Of a DNA stretch of 64,000 bases, positions 32,366-40,696 are shown one piece after another. This DNA is from Halobacillus hunanensis. Lineage in GTDB: Bacteria > Bacillota > Bacilli > Bacillales > Halobacillaceae. Location: assembly GCF_900166655.1 (NCBI RefSeq), contig NZ_FVZB01000005.1, positions 811,001 to 875,000 of the forward strand. Reading direction: 5' to 3'. Every line of letters starts with the position of its first letter. Positions within the stretch are counted from its first letter, which is position 1. Both the position numbers and the translations under genes were made by a program. The notes beneath the pieces are model-generated. The model had not been told where the DNA came from. It saw nothing but the letters and a program-made list of their open reading frames with translations, and made no database searches.

Positions 32366-34207
32366 ATGCAACACAGAAATGATATTCGTAACATTGCGAT
32401 CATCGCACACGTTGACCACGGAAAAACAACGCTTGTGGATCAGATGCTTCGCTATTCTGGTACATTCCGTGAGAACGAACACGTGGATGACCGTGCTATG
32501 GACTCTAATGATTTGGAAAAAGAACGCGGCATTACAATCTTAGCGAAAAATACCGCGATTAATTATAATGATGCACGAATTAACATTCTCGATACACCAG
32601 GTCACGCAGACTTTGGTGGAGAAGTAGAACGTATTCTAAAAATGGTAGACGGTGTGTTATTAGTTGTTGACGCTTATGAAGGTTGTATGCCACAGACTCG
32701 TTTTGTTCTGAAAAAAGCGCTGGAACAAAAGTTAACACCAGTTGTTGTTTTGAACAAAATCGACCGTCCTAATGCTCGTCCTAATGAAGTAGTTGATGAA
32801 GTACTTGATTTATTTATCGAGCTCGGTGCAGACGATGAACAGCTTGAGTTCCCTGTTGTTTATGCTTCCGCATTGAATGGTACATCCGGTGATGAGCCTG
32901 AAGATCAGAACGAAACAATGGATCCGATCTTTAAGCTGATTATGAATAATATTCCGGCTCCTGTTGATACACAGGATGATCCGCTGCAATTCCAGGTTAC
33001 CCTCCTTGATTATAACGATTACCTTGGGCGTATCGGAGTTGGACGTGTATTCCGCGGAAGTATTAAAGTAGGACAGCAAGTGTCACTTATGAAGAAAGAC
33101 GGTTCTGTGAAAAACTTCCGGGTGTCTAAACTGTTTGGTTTCATCGGTCTGAAACGTATCGAGATTGAAGAAGCTAAAGCCGGTGACATTATTGCTCTAG
33201 CTGGTATGGAAGACATTAACGTTGGGGAAACGGTTTGTCCGACAACTCACCAGGAAGCAATGGAAATTCCTCGTATCGATGAGCCGACTCTTCAAATGAC
33301 GTTCCTAGTGAACAACAGCCCATTTGCAGGCCGCGAAGGGAAGTATGTAACATCCCGTCAAATCGAAGAACGTTTATTGACACAATTAGAAACAGATGTA
33401 AGTTTGCGTGTTGAACCTACAGATTCTCCTGATGCCTTTACCGTATCAGGACGTGGAGAGTTACACTTGTCTATTCTTGTGGAAAATATGCGTCGTGAAG
33501 GCTTTGAACTTCAGCTTTCCAAGCCGAAAGTTATTTTGAAAGAAGTCGATGGAGTAACGTGTGAGCCGATGGAACGTGTTCAAATCGATACACCTGAAGA
33601 ATATCAAGGCGCTGTTATGGAGTCGATTGGAATTCGTAAAGGTGAAATGCAGGACATGGTTAACGACGGAAACGGTCAAGTTCGTCTTGAATTCCTCGTA
33701 CCATCTCGTGGCTTAATCGGGTATTCTACTGAATTTATGACACAAACGCGCGGGTATGGAATTTTAAATCACACGTTCGATGGCTATGCTCCTCTGACTA
33801 AAGGGCAAGTAGGCGGACGTCGCCAAGGTGTGCTTGTTTCTCTTGATAAAGGGAAGTCTTCTACCTATGGTATTATGAACCTTGAGGATCGCGGCACAAT
33901 TTTCGTAGAGCCTGGTACAGAGGTTTATGAAGGAATGATTGTAGGAGAACACAGTCGCGAGAATGACTTAACCGTTAATATTACAAAAGAGAAGCACTTG
34001 ACTAACGTGCGTTCAGCAACGAAAGATACGACGAGCACCATTAAAAAGACTCGTCAGCTAACGCTTGAAGAAGCGATTGAGTACTTGGATGATGATGAGT
34101 ATTGCGAGGTTACACCTGAAGCAGTACGACTTCGTAAGAAATATTTGAATAAGAACGAACGTGAGAAAATGGCTAAGAAGAAAAAACTTCAGAACGCAGA
34201 GTTGTAA
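32366..34207 (+). CDS. typA: Ribosome-associated GTPase TypA/BipA
   Basis: Translational GTPase of 613 aa. G1 is AHVDHGKTT (14-22). ERGITILAKNTAI is the switch region, DTPGHADFG is G3 and NKIDR is G4. EF-G-like domains and the TypA C-terminal domain (KGKSSTYGIMNLEDRGTIFV) follow. It binds the ribosome and supports 50S assembly and growth under stress, including cold. ATG 32366 is chosen behind GAAAGAGGTG; the frame extension to 32282 is not needed and the length is normal. Confidence 0.95.
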   Translation: MQHRNDIRNIAIIAHVDHGKTTLVDQMLRYSGTFRENEHVDDRAMDSNDLEKERGITILAKNTAINYNDARINILDTPGHADFGGEVERILKMVDGVLLVVDAYEGCMPQTRFVLKKALEQKLTPVVVLNKIDRPNARPNEVVDEVLDLFIELGADDEQLEFPVVYASALNGTSGDEPEDQNETMDPIFKLIMNNIPAPVDTQDDPLQFQVTLLDYNDYLGRIGVGRVFRGSIKVGQQVSLMKKDGSVKNFRVSKLFGFIGLKRIEIEEAKAGDIIALAGMEDINVGETVCPTTHQEAMEIPRIDEPTLQMTFLVNNSPFAGREGKYVTSRQIEERLLTQLETDVSLRVEPTDSPDAFTVSGRGELHLSILVENMRREGFELQLSKPKVILKEVDGVTCEPMERVQIDTPEEYQGAVMESIGIRKGEMQDMVNDGNGQVRLEFLVPSRGLIGYSTEFMTQTRGYGILNHTFDGYAPLTKGQVGGRRQGVLVSLDKGKSSTYGIMNLEDRGTIFVEPGTEVYEGMIVGEHSRENDLTVNITKEKHLTNVRSATKDTTSTIKKTRQLTLEEAIEYLDDDEYCEVTPEAVRLRKKYLNKNEREKMAKKKKLQNAEL

Positions 34208-34212
34208 TTCAT

Positions 34213-34248
34213 AAAAACGTCTGATCCAAAACGGATCAGACGTTTTTT
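34213..34248. terminator. Terminator typA / YtkA-like gene
   Basis: Perfect 15-bp stem AAAAACGTCTGATCC / GGATCAGACGTTTTT (34213-34227 / 34233-34247), usable in both directions. Confidence 0.85.
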
Positions 34249-34251
34249 ACG

Positions 34252-35052
34252 TTATTTTGTTACTTGAACGGTTTCTTCCTGATGACCATGAATCTCTTGG
34301 TCAGGTTTTTCGTAATGAATGGTTACTGTGTACTCTCCCTCAGAAGGGAATGTATAGGCAGCAGTGTACTCACCTGGATTCTTTTCTTCAGCAGGAACGT
34401 ATTTATGCTTGTCCAGCTGATCTGAGCTGATTTCAAATTTTACCATAGCGTTTTCAAATGGTTCCTCTTTGTGATTGATGTGAGTAGTCAGCGTAGATTC
34501 CTCAGCAGTTTTAAATTCATGATCATTCATAAAATGAACCATGAATGCACTGTTTCCATGGCTGTGACCTTGAGCTGATTCACCCTCTCCACCGTGACCA
34601 TGGCTGTCTTCTTTCTTGTCAGCTTCCTTCCCTGCTACTTCGACTTCAACTTGAGGCATAACATGCATAGTGCTTGTCTGAGTATGAGCAATCACTACAT
34701 AGGTGCCTGGTTTTTCAAAAGTATAGCCAGCTTCATAGACCCCGCCGCTCGTATGCTCAGCTTTCACCATATGAGATTGCTCCTGTCCTGCTTCAGAATG
34801 CCAGATTTCGAATTCAACGGACTCAGCATCTGTCACCTTTTCTTCACCCTTGGTAACAACGGCTTGAATGACTGTTTCCTCTTTCAAAGGAAGAGGCTCT
34901 TCCTGGAATTGTACCTCAACTTCCGGCATTACGGGTTCTTTACTGCTATTTGTACTGGAGTCTTCACTTGCCTCGTTTTCGGTAGAGGATCCACAAGCCG
35001 TAAGTATGAGAATTAATCCAAAAAAGACGATTATGTTTGCTAATTTTTTCAT
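34252..35052 (-). CDS. Lipoprotein with two YtkA-like domains
   Basis: A 266-aa surface lipoprotein with lipobox ILTAC (Cys20). Two FixH/YtkA-like beta domains, at about 45-140 and 175-262, each hold the pattern EYTAAYTFPSEGEYTV or YEAGYTFEKPGTYVV. They are joined by a His-rich linker (SHGHGGEGESAQGHSHGN). The histidines suggest metal binding, perhaps copper, but no copper genes are adjacent. Close YtkA proteins have unknown function. Confidence 0.78.
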   Translation of the reverse strand: MKKLANIIVFFGLILILTACGSSTENEASEDSSTNSSKEPVMPEVEVQFQEEPLPLKEETVIQAVVTKGEEKVTDAESVEFEIWHSEAGQEQSHMVKAEHTSGGVYEAGYTFEKPGTYVVIAHTQTSTMHVMPQVEVEVAGKEADKKEDSHGHGGEGESAQGHSHGNSAFMVHFMNDHEFKTAEESTLTTHINHKEEPFENAMVKFEISSDQLDKHKYVPAEEKNPGEYTAAYTFPSEGEYTVTIHYEKPDQEIHGHQEETVQVTK

Positions 35053-35393
35053 GTCAGAATCTCCTCTATTTTAAGTTAGTCAAATAGTCACACTTATCAT
35101 AACATGTAGAATTCTAGGATGACATGACATTAAGGAGTTTGTTGTGGCAATGGTGTGACACTGTTTTTGATACTAAGTAATCGCTTCTATTTGGATCCCA
35201 AATGTCCCACAGGAAAGCGCCCTTTGCTTTCCGAGGAATCTGAGGATGTTTCTACTATAAACGAGACAGAAGAAGTTCGATTAAGTTCGGCACGTCCTGT
35301 GGAGCGATGGTAGATGGCACACAAGTAATCTGAACTGATTTCAATAATGGTTCGGATTACCTAACGCTTCATTCAGTTTCTCTCAGTCTTTTT
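35053..35393. other. Repeat-bearing intergenic region
   Basis: A 341-bp stretch between two leftward genes. It contains a GGAAAGC / GCTTTCC palindromic element (35202-35305) and a hairpin GTAATCTGAAC / GTTCGGATTAC (35325-35335 / 35350-35360), the latter possibly the 3' end of the bshB2 transcript. No gene is supported. Confidence 0.5.
35202..35305. repeat. Palindromic GGAAAGCG element
   Basis: GGAAAGC / GCTTTCC (around 35211-35230) nested in TCCCACAGGA / TCCTGTGGA. It is the same sequence family as the repeats at 28275-28424 and 56879-56997. Confidence 0.5.
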
Positions 35394-36068
35394 TTAGTCA
35401 TCCCATTTATAGTTGTAAAAGGCTTCTCTAGTTACCCATTTTAATGCTTCTGGATCGTTGGCTCGAATTCCTTCATCAAGGGTTTCGAGCATTCTGGCTG
35501 TCTGTGAAATGTGTGCACGCATAGCGTTCAGCTTTTGTTCCTGAACGTTTGTTATATCATGGACGACATCTGGTTCACCAAGTTCTTCTTCAGTATTATT
35601 GGCAAAAGCAACGGCATGAAGTTTCGGACGTTTAGCTGGTTCGATTTGTGTTAAAGCACGGACAACAGCTCTTGCTGTCGCTTCATGGTCAGGGTGAACG
35701 GCATACCCGGGATAAAAGCTGATTATTAAAGAGGGCTGCAGTTCATCGATTAACTCGCTGACAAGCTGAGTCATTTTGTGATCGTCTTCAAATTCCAATG
35801 TCTTATCCCGAAGTCCAAGCATACGTAAGTCTTCAATTCCCATCGCTTTCGCAGCTTTTTGCAGTTCTGTACGGCGGATATCCGGCAGCGTTTCTCGTGT
35901 AGCAAAAGCGGGCATGCCAAGATTTCGTCCCATCTCACCAAGTGTTAAACAAGCGTAAGTAAGCGGTGTGCCTTGATTAATATAAGAGGCAATCGTCCCT
36001 GAAACACCGAATGCCTCATCGTCGGGATGCGGAAAAATGACGAGGACATGATTTTCTTTTTCGATCAT
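35394..36068 (-). CDS. bshB2: Bacillithiol N-acetylglucosamine deacetylase
   Basis: LmbE-family zinc deacetylase of 224 aa. It removes acetyl from GlcNAc-malate in bacillithiol synthesis. The metal motif PHPDDEAFG is at 13-21 and the third ligand lies in HPDHEAT (about residue 124). It resembles B. subtilis YojG (BshB2) in length and N-terminus. The start has GGAGCG 6 nt upstream. It is divergent from nadE. A partner BshA or BshC is not in the window. Confidence 0.88.
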   Translation of the reverse strand: MIEKENHVLVIFPHPDDEAFGVSGTIASYINQGTPLTYACLTLGEMGRNLGMPAFATRETLPDIRRTELQKAAKAMGIEDLRMLGLRDKTLEFEDDHKMTQLVSELIDELQPSLIISFYPGYAVHPDHEATARAVVRALTQIEPAKRPKLHAVAFANNTEEELGEPDVVHDITNVQEQKLNAMRAHISQTARMLETLDEGIRANDPEALKWVTREAFYNYKWDD

Positions 36069-36220
36069 ATGAATCGCTCCTTAAGTGGTTATCTAATTCT
36101 ACATTATTGCGCAGTTGAGCTCGTTTTTAAAGCTATTTGTTTACATCTGAAACAGGTTTAGCGGACGTCGGGAGAAGGAATGAGACAGGCAAGAGGAGAC
36201 AGAGAGGAGTTCTTTCTTTT

Positions 36221-36970
36221 ATGGAACAAAGAATCAATTATCTTGTTTATTGGCTGCAAACGAAGGTAAAGGAAGCAGGGGCAAAGGGAGCATTGGTCGG
36301 TGTCAGCGGCGGCATCGATTCAGCTGTAGTGGCTTATCTGATTAAACGAGCTTTCCCTGATCAGTCGCTTGGAGTAATTCTTCCGATCAATCAACGGGTT
36401 GTAGACCAGACGGATGCCGTTGCAGTGGTGGAGGAAGCCAATCTCAATTGTGTTGGAATAGAATTGACAGAGGCTTATAATGAGACCTATTTATCTATTC
36501 AGCAAAAACTGGTGGAAAAGGGAGACTGGAATGAGGAAACATCTCAGCTGGGCGGCGCAAATTTTCAAGCCCGATTGCGGATGAGCACCCTGTACGCAGT
36601 GGCCAGTAATTATGGTTATTTAGTGGTTGGTACAGATAATGCGGCTGAGGATTATACCGGTTATTTTACAAAATACGGAGACGGTGGCGTGGACTTAGTT
36701 CCGTTGATCCATATGAGAAAGGAAGAGGTACGGGAAATGGCCGAGTACTTACATATCCCTGAATCAGTGATCAAGAAGAAGCCAAGTGCTGAACTGTGGG
36801 AAGGTCAGTCTGACGAAGAGGAAATGGGGATATCCTATAACTCGATAGATGCCTACTTGCGCGGAGAAAACATTGACCCTGAGGATGAGCAACGACTTCA
36901 AGCGCTTCATGCACGAACAGAGCATAAAAGACAAGTTCCCGCCGGCCCTCCTAAATATGAGGGCGAGTAA
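36221..36970 (+). CDS. nadE: NAD synthetase (ammonia type)
   Basis: A 249-aa N-type ATP pyrophosphatase that amidates deamido-NAD. The P-loop SGGIDS is at 29-34. VGTDNAAEDYTGYFTKYGDG is the substrate-site block and KKPSAELWEGQSDE is the C-terminal loop. No glutaminase domain is present, so ammonia is the donor. ATG 36221 is used, with GAGAGGAG 11 nt upstream. It is followed after 2 bp by a cysteine hydrolase gene. Confidence 0.92.
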   Translation: MEQRINYLVYWLQTKVKEAGAKGALVGVSGGIDSAVVAYLIKRAFPDQSLGVILPINQRVVDQTDAVAVVEEANLNCVGIELTEAYNETYLSIQQKLVEKGDWNEETSQLGGANFQARLRMSTLYAVASNYGYLVVGTDNAAEDYTGYFTKYGDGGVDLVPLIHMRKEEVREMAEYLHIPESVIKKKPSAELWEGQSDEEEMGISYNSIDAYLRGENIDPEDEQRLQALHARTEHKRQVPAGPPKYEGE

Positions 36971-36972
36971 GG

Positions 36973-37530
36973 ATGTCCCAAAAAACAGCTTTACTCATTA
37001 TCGATATGATTAACAAAATGGATTTTGACGGCGGTGAGGCTCTGCTGGAAAACACGAGATCCATAATGGATAGCTTAAATCGCTTGAAAGCAGGGGTCAA
37101 GCAACGAGAAATACCTGTAATCTATGTAAATGATAATTTTGGGCTATGGCAGGATAATAAAACCGACCTTATTGAGGAGTGCAGAAAGGGAATCGGCCGC
37201 CCCATTATTAACGGAATTCTCCCGGAAGATGATGACTATTTTATTATTAAACCTAAACACTCCGGTTTTTACGGAACTCAATTGAATATTCTGTTGGGGC
37301 AGCTGGGCATTTCCAACTTGATCTTAACCGGAGTCGCGGGGGATATTTGCGTTTTATTTACAGCCAATGACGCTTATATGCGTGAATTTAATCTATGGAT
37401 TCCACGAGATGGTATAGCCTCAGAGAAAGAAGAAGATAACGAAAATGCGATTAAAATTATCGAAAGGTCATTATTTGCGAATACAGCCAAAATCTCTGAA
37501 ACCGATATCGATAAGGTTTTTGATTATTGA
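36973..37530 (+). CDS. Isochorismatase-family cysteine hydrolase
   Basis: A 185-aa hydrolase with the triad Asp11 (LLIIDMINKMDF), Lys93 (IIKPKHSGFYGT) and Cys126 (GVAGDICVLFTANDA). It begins 2 bp after nadE and shares its transcript. Coupling to NAD synthetase suggests a nicotinamidase-like role in NAD recycling, but the sequence also fits general amidases of the family, so this is only inference. The strong promoter of the following leader overlaps its last codons. Confidence 0.82.
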   Translation: MSQKTALLIIDMINKMDFDGGEALLENTRSIMDSLNRLKAGVKQREIPVIYVNDNFGLWQDNKTDLIEECRKGIGRPIINGILPEDDDYFIIKPKHSGFYGTQLNILLGQLGISNLILTGVAGDICVLFTANDAYMREFNLWIPRDGIASEKEEDNENAIKIIERSLFANTAKISETDIDKVFDY

Positions 37531-37555
37531 CATTACTGAGGGAACTGTATATTCT
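37527..37555 (+). promoter_or_regulatory. Sigma-A promoter of the mutS2-like leader
   Basis: Consensus TTGACA (37527-37532) overlapping the preceding stop codon, 17-bp spacer, TATTCT (37550-37555). Transcription should begin near 37562. Confidence 0.65.
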
Positions 37556-37614
37556 AAGGATAGAGAACGGTATGTTCCGCCATTTAAATCCATTCTTTAA
37601 AGGAGAATGTTTGT

Positions 37615-37635
37615 ATGAGTGTTGTTCTTAACTAA
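37615..37635 (+). CDS. Six-residue leader peptide MSVVLN
   Basis: ATG at 37615, stop TAA at 37633-37635, with AAAGGAG (37599-37605) 9 nt upstream, as good a ribosome site as any in the window. The last codons and the stop form the left arm of a long stem, so a ribosome paused here would change leader folding. It is a regulatory peptide rather than a functional product. Confidence 0.6.
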   Translation: MSVVLN

Positions 37636-37764
37636 ATCCGTTAATTGGATACTGTTCTGAAATATTGAGAAAGACATGCAATATGCAGGTCATATTTGTG
37701 TTTTCTAAATTTTTCAGAACTTAGTTAAGAGCGAGCATTCTCATAGCAGAAGCATTTGATATAC

Positions 37765-37798
37765 AAAGCTATGGCTTACTTAGTCATAGCTTTTTTTA
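37765..37798 (+). terminator. Conditional terminator in the mutS2-like leader
   Basis: Stem AAAGCTATG / CATAGCTTT (37765-37773 / 37785-37793) with T7 at 37791-37797. It lies 135 bp before the gene it would silence. Confidence 0.75.
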
Positions 37799-37932
37799 TA
37801 TCATTTAAATGGCGGAGTACCAGACGGGCACAGCAATGTGTCTTTAGTTCTCCATAAATAACCATTTCAGCTGCGATGAGCCTTTAAGCTTATGGCGGCT
37901 TTTTTATGGTTTAAAATAGGAGGTAATCGAAG

Positions 37933-39858
37933 TTGAACAAGGTAACCTTTCAAACGTTAGAATTTCATGAGATTTTACTTGAAGTGAGCGGCTATGCATT
38001 AACCGATAAAGGAAAAGAAACGATATTAGCAAGCAAACCATCATATGATAAACGGCTGATTACCCATTGGCATAAGGAAGTTGATGAAGCAAAAGCGATC
38101 CTATCGAGCTCCGGTAATGTGCCTATTCATACCTTGAATAATGTCACTCAAATGCTGGAACAAGCCAAAAAAGGCATGTTAATTCGGGCTGATCAATTTT
38201 CACGTCTGGCTTCATTTCTAGATCATTGCACAAAATTAAAACGGTTCATGAGAGGGAAGGAAATCATGGCTCCGACGATTAGTCTGTATGCGTGGTCAAT
38301 AGTGGATTTAACTATACTGGAAGAAGAATTGCATCGGGTGATTCGGCATGGTCAAGTAGATGACCATGCCTCTAAAACGTTAGCGAAAATCCGCAAACAA
38401 ATAGCAGCTAAAAGCATGAAGATTAAAGAGAAAATCGATCACATGTCAAAGTCTGCTAAGCTTAAACCGTATATGCAGGATAAACTGGTGGTCGAAAAGA
38501 ACGGAAGATATACTCTTCCGATTAAGAAAGAAAATCGAAATAAAGTAAAGGGATCCGTTGTGGGTCAGTCTTCTTCAGGAGCTACTTTATTTATTGAACC
38601 AGAGGAGATTACAGTTCATCAAGAAGAGTTGCATATTCTTAAAATTAGTGAGGAGCAAGAGGTAGAGCAAATCCTCTACACTTTGACGAATACGTTTACA
38701 TCCTACGAACAAGAACTGTCTATTGCCATGGAAACGATGCATAAGTATGATGTTATTTTTGCAAAAGCAAAGTACAGTCACCACATCAATGGAAAGTCAG
38801 TAACTTTAAATGAGGAGGATGTCATCAACTTACATGAAGCCAGACATCCACTGCTTAAGGAGCAAGCTGTGCCCTTGACGATTACGATGGACTCGGAGGA
38901 TCAAAGCTTAGTGATTACAGGACCGAATACAGGTGGGAAAACAGTTACCCTTAAGACAGTTGGACTTCTGGTAATAATGGCGCAAGCAGGCCTTCACATA
39001 CCCGTTGGAAAAGAAAGCACCCTGCCTCTATACCAACATGTACTTGTCGATATAGGGGACGGACAAAATATCAAGGAAAATTTGAGTACGTTCAGCTCAA
39101 GACTTGTGAATATCATTGAAGTGATGAGGCAAGCCAATGAGTACAGTCTTGTGCTGCTTGATGAATTAGGTTCTGGAACGGATCCGGGAGAGGGAATGGG
39201 GCTGGCTACAGCAATTTTAGATCAATTAGCTGATAAAGGGGCTAGAATCTTAGCTACTACCCATTACAGTGAAATGAAGGACTACGCAGCGGGTAAACAA
39301 GGGTTTATGAATGCCGCCATGGAGTTTGATGTTGACACACTGCAGCCAACGTACAAACTTATCCTGGGTGCAACAGGGAAAAGTCAGGCATTTGATATCG
39401 CCTTAAAGCTTGGTTTACATCCGAAGATTCTTGAAAATGCCTACGCGATTACGTATAAACAGGAAAAAACTTTTCATGTCGATGATACATGTTTAAGAAA
39501 ACTGGATTATAGCCAACAAGTTGCCGTTAACCGTTATGGAAAGGTGTCTCGTTCGGGAGGGAAAACGGACCAGAAACCAGTCGAATTCCAGATGGGAGAC
39601 AATGTTACCGTTCAAGCGACGGGGGAAACGGCAATTGTTTATAAAGGGCCAGACCAACGGGGGAATTATATTGTGCAAATTAAAGGAGAAAAACAGACCA
39701 TTAATCACAAGCGGTTAAAGCTTCATATCCCTGCAGAGGAACTTTATCCTGAAGACTACGACTTTGATATTATTTTCAAATCAAAAGAGTACCGAAAAAT
39801 TAAACATCAAATGGGAAAGAAGCATGTGGAAGGGCTGTATCTTGAGGAGGAAGAATAA
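37933..39858 (+). CDS. MutS2 paralogue lacking the Smr nuclease domain
   Basis: A 641-aa MutS2-type protein with a TTG start behind TAGGAGGT. The lever/clamp region spans about 1-300, with VVGQSSSGATLFIEPEEI characteristic of MutS2. Walker A GPNTGGKT is at 330-337, Walker B LVLLDE at 406-411, and ATTHY is the switch histidine. After the ATPase the usual long coiled-coil segment is missing. A KOW-type domain follows at about 552-600 (FQMGDNVTVQATGETAIVYK). The C-terminal Smr domain (LDLRG, HGKG) of standard 785-aa MutS2 is absent. MutS2 binds collided ribosomes in B. subtilis, so a ribosome-directed ATPase induced through its leader is the inferred role; a DNA role is possible. Confidence 0.85.
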   Translation: MNKVTFQTLEFHEILLEVSGYALTDKGKETILASKPSYDKRLITHWHKEVDEAKAILSSSGNVPIHTLNNVTQMLEQAKKGMLIRADQFSRLASFLDHCTKLKRFMRGKEIMAPTISLYAWSIVDLTILEEELHRVIRHGQVDDHASKTLAKIRKQIAAKSMKIKEKIDHMSKSAKLKPYMQDKLVVEKNGRYTLPIKKENRNKVKGSVVGQSSSGATLFIEPEEITVHQEELHILKISEEQEVEQILYTLTNTFTSYEQELSIAMETMHKYDVIFAKAKYSHHINGKSVTLNEEDVINLHEARHPLLKEQAVPLTITMDSEDQSLVITGPNTGGKTVTLKTVGLLVIMAQAGLHIPVGKESTLPLYQHVLVDIGDGQNIKENLSTFSSRLVNIIEVMRQANEYSLVLLDELGSGTDPGEGMGLATAILDQLADKGARILATTHYSEMKDYAAGKQGFMNAAMEFDVDTLQPTYKLILGATGKSQAFDIALKLGLHPKILENAYAITYKQEKTFHVDDTCLRKLDYSQQVAVNRYGKVSRSGGKTDQKPVEFQMGDNVTVQATGETAIVYKGPDQRGNYIVQIKGEKQTINHKRLKLHIPAEELYPEDYDFDIIFKSKEYRKIKHQMGKKHVEGLYLEEEE

Positions 39859-40019
39859 ACAATTTCTTCGGTTATTCATATAAACTCGTGTTGACATGCT
39901 CTAAGTAATCATAAGGGAGATATTTAGAAAAGACATGGGGAGAGGACCGCGGGTTGAACTTGCCGAAAAAGAAATAAATACCTAAAAACCCGCTGGCCTT
40001 AGGCAGCGGGTTTAGTATA
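39859..40019. other. Intergenic tail after the MutS2 paralogue
   Basis: Contains an isolated TTGACA (39893-39898) without a matching -10 and the terminator of the next leftward gene (39984-40013). No gene is supported. Confidence 0.5.
39984..40013 (-). terminator. Terminator of the 39-residue protein gene
   Basis: Read leftward: AAACCCGCTG / CAGCGGGTTT stem closing a short GCC/GGC loop region, followed by TTTTTAGG. Confidence 0.75.
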
Positions 40020-40139
40020 TCAATACTGTTCTGTTTGTTTTGGTGCCATTTCCGTAGGTTTGGATTCAAGGTCTGTGTAACCTACAAAACCGAATGAAAT
40101 GACAATGAGTAACAAAATTGCGAATAATACTTTTCTCAC
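40020..40139 (-). CDS. 39-residue secreted or membrane microprotein
   Basis: GTG start behind TGGAGGT at 6 nt. The sequence begins VRKVLFAILLLIVISFGFVG, a signal-like or membrane segment, followed by a short polar tail (YTDLESKPTEMAPKQTEQY). It has its own strong terminator, which supports reality. No family is recognised. Confidence 0.55.
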   Translation of the reverse strand: MRKVLFAILLLIVISFGFVGYTDLESKPTEMAPKQTEQY

Positions 40140-40195
40140 TAAAATACCTCCAGGGAGTAATGTGTACATTGTGTTTAGACGAATGTTAATTTAGA

Positions 40196-40270
40196 GATCC
40201 CTTGAAGTTATGATGAAAGAATTACAATGGTCTAAAATGGTCTCATTTCAAACTTTATATGAAGGGATCG
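40196..40270. repeat. Inverted repeat in the intergenic region
   Basis: GATCCCTT (40196-40203) and AAGGGATC (40263-40270) with inner AGTT/AACT enclose two direct copies of AATGGTCT. It could be a weak hairpin or regulator site. The rest of 40140-40381 shows nothing. Confidence 0.35.
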
Positions 40271-40381
40271 AAGAAGTATCTATCAAATAGTTTGAGTTTC
40301 ACTAGAATTTCCTTTTTTATTTTACTTGTTGCCTAGGACAATTGCAACATATTTTGTCGAATCTGCAAGAAAATTTCAATG

Positions 40382-40696
40382 TTAAGAAACTAGTTTTAAA
40401 CCTACGACTCCAATCACAATACAACTAATGAAAAATAGTCGTTTCACACTAGCTTTTTCTTTAAACAATAGGATACCGAGCAGTACGGTTCCAACAGAGC
40501 CTATTCCTGTCCAGATCCCATATGCGGTACCGATGGGCAGGTCTTTAAGCGACAGGGAGAGAAAGTATAGGCTTAATCCCCCTGAAACAATGGCTAACAG
40601 GGTAGGAATTTTTCTGCGGAATCCTTCTGATAGTTTGAGGAACAGCATCCCTGACATTTCTCCAATACCAGCAAAAAGTAAAAAGATCCATGACAT
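40382..40696 (-). CDS. SMR-family efflux subunit
   Basis: A 104-aa four-helix small multidrug resistance protein. The membrane-embedded glutamate lies in MSWIFLLFAGIGEMSG (Glu13), and GTAYGIWTGIGSVGTVLLG is helix 3. It overlaps its partner (TAATG), so the two probably form a heterodimer, as YvdR/YvdS and YkkC/YkkD do. The GTAYGIWTGIG block is found in guanidinium exporters as well as in drug exporters, so the substrate is open. Confidence 0.85.
   Translation of the reverse strand: MSWIFLLFAGIGEMSGMLFLKLSEGFRRKIPTLLAIVSGGLSLYFLSLSLKDLPIGTAYGIWTGIGSVGTVLLGILLFKEKASVKRLFFISCIVIGVVGLKLVS

Larger units (their letters stand above)
37562..37906 (+). ncRNA. Structured attenuator leader of the MutS2 paralogue
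   Basis: A leader with pairings that exclude each other. CATTCT/AGAATG (37591-37596/37604-37609) places the ribosome site of the leader peptide in its loop. GAGAATG (37603-37609) can instead pair with CATTCTC (37736-37742). TCTTAACTAA/TTAGTTAAGA (37626-37635/37721-37730) pairs the end of the leader ORF. GTTCTGAAA/TTTCAGAAC (37654-37662/37712-37720) stacks on it. CATAGC (37742-37747) can pair with GCTATG (37768-37773), which is also the terminator's left arm. A 14-bp repeat TCCGCCATTTAAAT / ATTTAAATGGCGGA (37576-37589/37803-37816) closes the read-through form. A weaker second hairpin with T6 ends near 37906. Confidence 0.6.

Noticed and set aside
37576-37816. The leader as a MITE with 14-bp terminal repeats
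   Set aside because: No target duplication and no second copy in the window; the promoter, peptide and terminator layout explains it better.
39872-40069. 65-codon minus-strand ORF
   Set aside because: No ribosome site and it crosses the terminator of a better-supported small gene.
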